A program made the translations under genes and the position numbers. A DNA stretch of 37,843 nt from Oligoflexia bacterium. Its GTDB lineage: Bacteria; Bdellovibrionota; UBA1018. Below are positions 34,321-37,843 of this stretch, in pieces. The notes below the pieces were generated by a model. That model saw only the letters and a program-made list of their open reading frames with translations. It searched no databases and was not told where the DNA came from. The number at the start of each line of letters is the position of its first letter. The stretch's first letter is position 1. Location of the stretch: NCBI GenBank assembly GCA_903895855.1, contig CAITVN010000079.1, positions 1 through 37,843 on the forward strand. The letters run 5' to 3'.

Positions 34321-35304
34321 TCAAAATAATTTTTCCCAAGAACTGCAATGAAAGGTAGTAGATTTTGTCTTCATGTCTTCTCCAAGCTTTATGAATGCTG
34401 TCGTCGGTTGCCGTTGCCCTTGCTGCTGCTGTTGCACTTGTTGTAGCTGCACTTGCTGGCAATTTTGGTGACCGGGAGTTTCGCAGAACGGTTCATTAAC
34501 AAAATACGGAGGTAGGGCCGGCTTAGGTTTTGCTTCACAAGTAACCCAAACGATATCGCTGACAATCATGTCGTCTACGAGTTCTTCTACTTCGAATGCG
34601 GTAGTGGTATCTGAGTCTACGTTCTTTTGGTCTGCGTAGTAATGATTCTCACTCTCTTGTCCCAGAACAATAGCGTCTACATCGGCCTTCAATTCTTTGA
34701 TGATTCTATCGGTCAAATCCATCTCGTTCGTTGTTTCGGCACCCAAGACGACATGCTGTTCATGTAGTACGAGTTCTTTTCTCTGTTCGGAGTTCAGTGC
34801 CGCCCAGTATTGAAAATTAAAAGCAGTGCTATAGCGGCCGTCATCTAATTTCGTGCTGTAGGCTGGATACTGCTCTTTCTTGCCATTGACCATCACATCG
34901 ATATAAGCCGGCGACGACGAAACTTTGAATTGATCAGCGGGTAGGTTGAGTAACGCCAAAAGTTTCGCAGCCCCGTAGCAATAAAAAGGGTCGATATCAC
35001 CATAAATGTAAGTGTAGGCATGGTCGTCCGGGTTGACATCGTACCCACACCCACCCTTCATTGCACTTTCGAAAACAGCGCGGTGTTTGACAACCCACTC
35101 TAAGCGGTTGATCCAGTATTTTCGAACTTGGTTGTACTCTTTGACGAAGACGTCGCCGCCACCGCCACTCTCGCCGCCCGGAATCATGGCTGCGCCAGCA
35201 GTGCCAGTGACCGCAGGCGTGCCAAAAGCAGCCGGAGTTTCTGCCGCGGCAAGGTGCGAAAACATTAATAAACTAAACAAGGGTAACAAATGGGTGCGCT
35301 TCAT
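34321..35304 (-). CDS. Secreted hypothetical protein with HEQH motif and Gln-rich C-terminus
   Basis: A 327-residue exported protein (signal peptide to LAAAE). A low-complexity segment (GTPAVTGTAGA, GGESGGGG) is followed by a ~200-residue domain with NQVRKYWINRLEWVV, a YGDIDPFYCYGAAKLLALL helix and the motif ELVLHEQHVVLGAE, which recalls the LHE segment found in many Bdellovibrio secreted hypotheticals; it is not a standard zinc HExxH. The C-terminal third has QQVQLQQVQQQQQGQRQP. Its upstream region contains an 86-bp octanucleotide array that could alter expression. The family function is unknown. Confidence 0.7.
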   Translation of the reverse strand: MKRTHLLPLFSLLMFSHLAAAETPAAFGTPAVTGTAGAAMIPGGESGGGGDVFVKEYNQVRKYWINRLEWVVKHRAVFESAMKGGCGYDVNPDDHAYTYIYGDIDPFYCYGAAKLLALLNLPADQFKVSSSPAYIDVMVNGKKEQYPAYSTKLDDGRYSTAFNFQYWAALNSEQRKELVLHEQHVVLGAETTNEMDLTDRIIKELKADVDAIVLGQESENHYYADQKNVDSDTTTAFEVEELVDDMIVSDIVWVTCEAKPKPALPPYFVNEPFCETPGHQNCQQVQLQQVQQQQQGQRQPTTAFIKLGEDMKTKSTTFHCSSWEKLF

Positions 35305-35330
35305 ATTTCTTCTTTCAGAGGGCTTGCTAG

Positions 35331-35416
35331 CTAGTTAGCTAGTTAGCTAGTTAGCTAGTTAGCTAGTTAGCTAGTTAGCTAGTTAGCTAGTTAGCTAGTT
35401 AGCTAGTTAGCTAGTT
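35331..35416. repeat. Octanucleotide tandem array (CTAGTTAG)n, ~10.75 perfect copies
   Basis: 86 bases of perfect period-8 repeat, 27-112 bases upstream of the secreted-protein start on the reverse strand (unit there CTAACTAG). The unit contains stop triplets and is not a multiple of three, so it is non-coding. Such perfect arrays are prone to slipped-strand length changes, and their position suggests phase-variable promoter spacing. Confidence 0.9.
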
Positions 35417-35541
35417 GGGCTAAGTGCCCGGGGTTTACCATAATTGAGTAGTTCAATCAAGTATCAGTCATTTTCGGACACCCTTTAGTGGGTTTTTACC
35501 TCATCTCGGCGGGGCGCCATCTAATTGCTGATATGCGTTAT

Positions 35542-35633
35542 ATAGGTCCAGCACATCGAAAGTGGTAGACCTATTTAATTAAATATGACACATTTAATTA
35601 AGTGCTACTTACTGATTAAGGGTAACTAGCTAG
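35542..35633 (+). promoter_or_regulatory. Candidate operator cluster upstream of the TIGR02147 gene
   Basis: Three signals: a perfect inverted repeat ATAGGTC (35542-35548) / GACCTAT (35568-35574); a direct repeat ATTTAATTAA at 35573-35582 and 35592-35601, spaced 19 bases (about two helical turns); and TAACTAGCTAG at 35623-35633, a single inverted echo of the octamer array just before the start codon. The rest of 35417-35541 shows only a small hairpin (ACCC...GGGT then TTTT near 35480). Confidence 0.4.
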
Positions 35634-35637
35634 AGTG

Positions 35638-36456
35638 ATGAATAAAAAAACACTTTTCGATTACGACGATTACAAAAAGTACTTACTTAACCTCATCGCT
35701 CAAATGGCCGGGCAAGGTCGCGGATATCGTTCTAAAATCGCCCTAGCCGCCGGTTGTCGGGTGGCGTTTGTTTCTCAAGTGCTTGGTGGCGACCTCAACT
35801 TTAGCTTAGAGCAAGCTGAAGGCATCAATTCGCTTTTGAATCACTCTAGTGACGAGAGTGATTTCTTCTTACTCTTAGTTCAGTTTGGCCGCGCGGGTAC
35901 CCAGGTCTTGCGCAATCGCTTGAATTCGCAAATCACTGCGATCAGAGAAAAACGGCTCAATTTAAAAGAGCGGGTTGATATCAAGACGACGCTCGATCCG
36001 ATTTCGCAGGCAACGTACTACAGTTCGTGGCACTACGCTGCTGTTCACATTCTGATTACGATTGCTCAGTATCAAACCAAAGAGGCCATAGCAGCGTATT
36101 TCAAAGTCTCAAAAAAGCGAATCGCCGAGATCATTGAATTTCTCGATTCGGTTGGCTTAATACAGATCGACGGCCCGCAAGTAAAATCCGGAGTCGCCAG
36201 AATCTTTCTGGGCAGTGATTCTCCGATGATTGCCAAGCATCACACCAATTGGCGAATGCGCGCGATCGATTCGCTCGATCAAGAGCCCACCAGTGCGGTA
36301 CACTTATCAACGCTTCTCAGTGTTTCAAAAAAAGACGTCTTAAGAATGAAAGAGCAGATCATCAAATCGATCGAAGAGACGAGAGGAATTGCAAGAGAGT
36401 CAGTGCCCGAAGAAGAGTTGTTTTGCTTTAATGTCGATTTTTTTCGAGTGCAGTAG
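35638..36456 (+). CDS. TIGR02147-family regulator-like protein
   Basis: A 272-residue cytoplasmic protein of the TIGR02147/DUF4423 family known from Bdellovibrio and Fibrobacter: it starts with FDYDDYKKYL, then a helix-turn-helix-like segment (RSKIALAAGCRVAFVSQVLGG) and LNFSLEQAEGINSLLNHSSDESDFFLLLVQ. A winged-helix-like part follows (KEAIAAYFKVSKKRIAEII) with LDSVGLIQIDG, and it ends FFRVQ as the family does. ATG 35638 is chosen over GTG 35635. It is divergent from the secreted-protein gene, so it may regulate that gene and itself; this is inferred from layout. Confidence 0.85.
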   Translation: MNKKTLFDYDDYKKYLLNLIAQMAGQGRGYRSKIALAAGCRVAFVSQVLGGDLNFSLEQAEGINSLLNHSSDESDFFLLLVQFGRAGTQVLRNRLNSQITAIREKRLNLKERVDIKTTLDPISQATYYSSWHYAAVHILITIAQYQTKEAIAAYFKVSKKRIAEIIEFLDSVGLIQIDGPQVKSGVARIFLGSDSPMIAKHHTNWRMRAIDSLDQEPTSAVHLSTLLSVSKKDVLRMKEQIIKSIEETRGIARESVPEEELFCFNVDFFRVQ

Positions 36457-36472
36457 CGGGTGAGCCAGTTGC

Positions 36473-37639
36473 TCAGCGATTCGATTCACCAAACAGGCGC
36501 ATGAGCACCGTTTTCCAGGGTAAAATCTCTACCACGTCTGTCGAGCGCGGTCGGGGTTCTTGACAGGCTACCCAAAATTCTTTGGCCCCTAAGTCGCTCT
36601 TGAGTGCTCTGAGGTTTTCAAATTTCTTTTCATCAACGTGAGTTGATGACTTGATTTCGATCAGAATCGGGGGCTGCCGTTGCTTCTCAACGATCAGGTC
36701 GATCTCAAGACCATCTTTTGTACGCAGATACGAAAATCGAAAGCCCGTTTCATAATAGTGATTGAGTCGATGAATCTCATTGATCAAAAACGACTCAAAG
36801 AGATCGCCGTATTCTTTACTCGATCGGCGAACTTCGATTCCGTTTAATCCGGCCAGAGCGCGACTCACGCCATTGTCGAAAAAATAGAATTTAGGGGCCT
36901 GACGTTGAGCCTTGCGGACTGACCGGTGATACGAATCGAGGTGTAATCCGATTAAAGTATCTTCTAGAATTTCATAGTATCTCGAGACGGTTTTAGCTTC
37001 GGTTTGTGCATCGCTGGCAATGCTCGAGGCGTTGACAATTTTACCGTCCATTTGTGCAGCCACCTCGAGAAATCTCAAAAAGGGATCGAGCTTTCGAACC
37101 ACCTGTTCTTCACGAATTTCTTCACGAATGAAGGTGTCAACATACGCGTCTAATACTCGCCTTTTTTCTGCTGGGTTTTCGCATTCGAGAAGAATAGGTA
37201 GCGTGCCCCACTGCAAGGCCGCATCTAAATCAAAGTGCTCACCTAACTCTTGTTCTGTAAATGGAAAGAGGTGATAAACGACGGCTCTGCCCCCCAGTAA
37301 GTTGGCCCCAGATCGGCGCAGCTTTCGGGCGCTAGAACCCGTGAGCGCAAATTTTAGTTTCTCAGTTTCAATTAGCCCGTGTACCAAATTGAGCAGTTCG
37401 GGTACTCGTTGAATCTCATCGATGATGACCCATAGTCCCGGTTTTCTTTTTTTTGGCAGTAAAGTGATTAGGTTTTCGGGCCGTTTTTGAAGTTCTCTAA
37501 AAATTTCAGGATTCAAAAGATCAATTCTTGGCGTATCGCCAGCAAACTGGGTTCCCAAAAATGAAGTCTTGCCTGTTGCTCTCGCGCCGAACAGAAAAAA
37601 ACTTCGCGCTTTAGAAAGGCTGAGAAGTCTCGGTATCAT
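36473..37639 (-). CDS. ATP-binding protein of the AAA_14 / DUF4143 family
   Basis: A 388-residue protein. Walker A is GARATGKTSF (residues 18-25), Walker B is LWVIIDEIQRVPELL, and a sensor-like FALTGSSARKLRR follows. The C-terminal DUF4143 region includes KTVSRYYEILEDTLIGL (winged-helix) and a restriction-endonuclease-like core with LEIDLIV and ILIEIKSS. These are widespread and mobile, with no settled function. It is convergent with the TIGR02147 gene (16 bases apart). No clear SD sequence precedes the ATG. Confidence 0.88.
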   Translation of the reverse strand: MIPRLLSLSKARSFFLFGARATGKTSFLGTQFAGDTPRIDLLNPEIFRELQKRPENLITLLPKKRKPGLWVIIDEIQRVPELLNLVHGLIETEKLKFALTGSSARKLRRSGANLLGGRAVVYHLFPFTEQELGEHFDLDAALQWGTLPILLECENPAEKRRVLDAYVDTFIREEIREEQVVRKLDPFLRFLEVAAQMDGKIVNASSIASDAQTEAKTVSRYYEILEDTLIGLHLDSYHRSVRKAQRQAPKFYFFDNGVSRALAGLNGIEVRRSSKEYGDLFESFLINEIHRLNHYYETGFRFSYLRTKDGLEIDLIVEKQRQPPILIEIKSSTHVDEKKFENLRALKSDLGAKEFWVACQEPRPRSTDVVEILPWKTVLMRLFGESNR

Positions 37640-37834
37640 ATGTCCAATTTTAACGCGATTTAAGACATAAGGTCAATAGGTCATTTTTTGGTCGCCACTT
37701 GTGCGAATTGCTTCATATTAAATGCCGGTGAATATAACGACTAGGGATATGACAATCATCCCCGTTGACTCATAAGCCAGGCCGGTGAAGTGTTGATTTT
37801 ACTAAGAATTAACAATTTTACCGAAGGAGGCACG

Positions 37835-37843
37835 ATGAGCAAC
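37835..37843 (+). CDS. Start of a gene cut by the window edge
   Basis: A strong ribosome binding site (AAGGAGG, 37824-37830) is followed 4 bases later by ATG AGC AAC (MSN...) running off the window. The protein cannot be identified. The 195 bases upstream contain a repeated GCCGGTGAA (near 37725 and 37783) and no other gene. Confidence 0.6.

Noticed and set aside
34321..35304. HEQH in the secreted protein as a zinc-protease HExxH motif
   Set aside because: Spacing is H-E-Q-H rather than H-E-x-x-H and no third ligand motif follows.
35470..35500. Small hairpin ACCC...GGGT followed by T-run as a terminator
   Set aside because: Only a 4-bp stem and no gene ends just upstream on that strand.

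Overview
The window looks like chromosomal DNA of a Bdellovibrio-like bacterium (Bdellovibrionota). This is inferred from protein families I recognise: a TIGR02147-type regulator, a DUF222-like HNH-family protein, many secreted proteases with signal peptides, a two-subunit class I fumarase, and paired multiheme cytochrome / cytochrome b genes. No rRNA, tRNA, CRISPR array, prophage or transposase gene was seen.

Layout. 1-5.8 kb: a truncated HNH-family protein, a short GNAT acetyltransferase, a papain-like secreted protease, and a two-gene operon of secreted proteins, the second ending in a subtilisin-like domain whose catalytic Ser and oxyanion Asn appear replaced. 6.0-6.3 kb: a ~300-bp nested palindrome (copy 1). 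6.3-17.7 kb: housekeeping genes: HAD phosphatase, Xaa-Pro aminopeptidase, dusB, a dCache histidine kinase, DUF1285 protein, fumarase alpha/beta, murI, a secreted HExxH metallopeptidase, def, then a second palindrome (copy 2) and an acyl-CoA thioesterase. 17.8-20.6 kb: a small unknown gene, clpP and clpX with a strong terminator.

20.7-29.7 kb forms one functional block: a NarX-like sensor kinase with a periplasmic CHSCH heme-c motif, its NarL-type regulator, a reverse-strand M56-like membrane metallopeptidase with a partner, and a translationally coupled respiratory operon (small membrane protein, nonaheme cytochrome c, cytochrome b, a 58-residue membrane protein, heptaheme cytochrome c with an EF-hand loop, second cytochrome b). 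I infer that the kinase/regulator pair senses redox state, nitrogen oxides or heme ligands and controls the electron-transfer operon.

29.7-37.8 kb: remnants of a toxin-antitoxin-like pair, a chymotrypsin-fold protease with a lysine-rich tail, lon, a secreted protein preceded by an 86-bp octanucleotide array, a divergent TIGR02147 regulator, a DUF4143-type ATPase, and the first codons of another gene at the window edge.

The most unusual signal is the palindromic family at 6022-6319 and 16873-17181. The two copies share an apical core, an internal-loop motif and similar termini, but the long stems between these have unrelated sequences in each copy while staying almost perfectly paired. This is strong covariation and suggests a structured RNA or a non-autonomous hairpin mobile element that I do not recognise.
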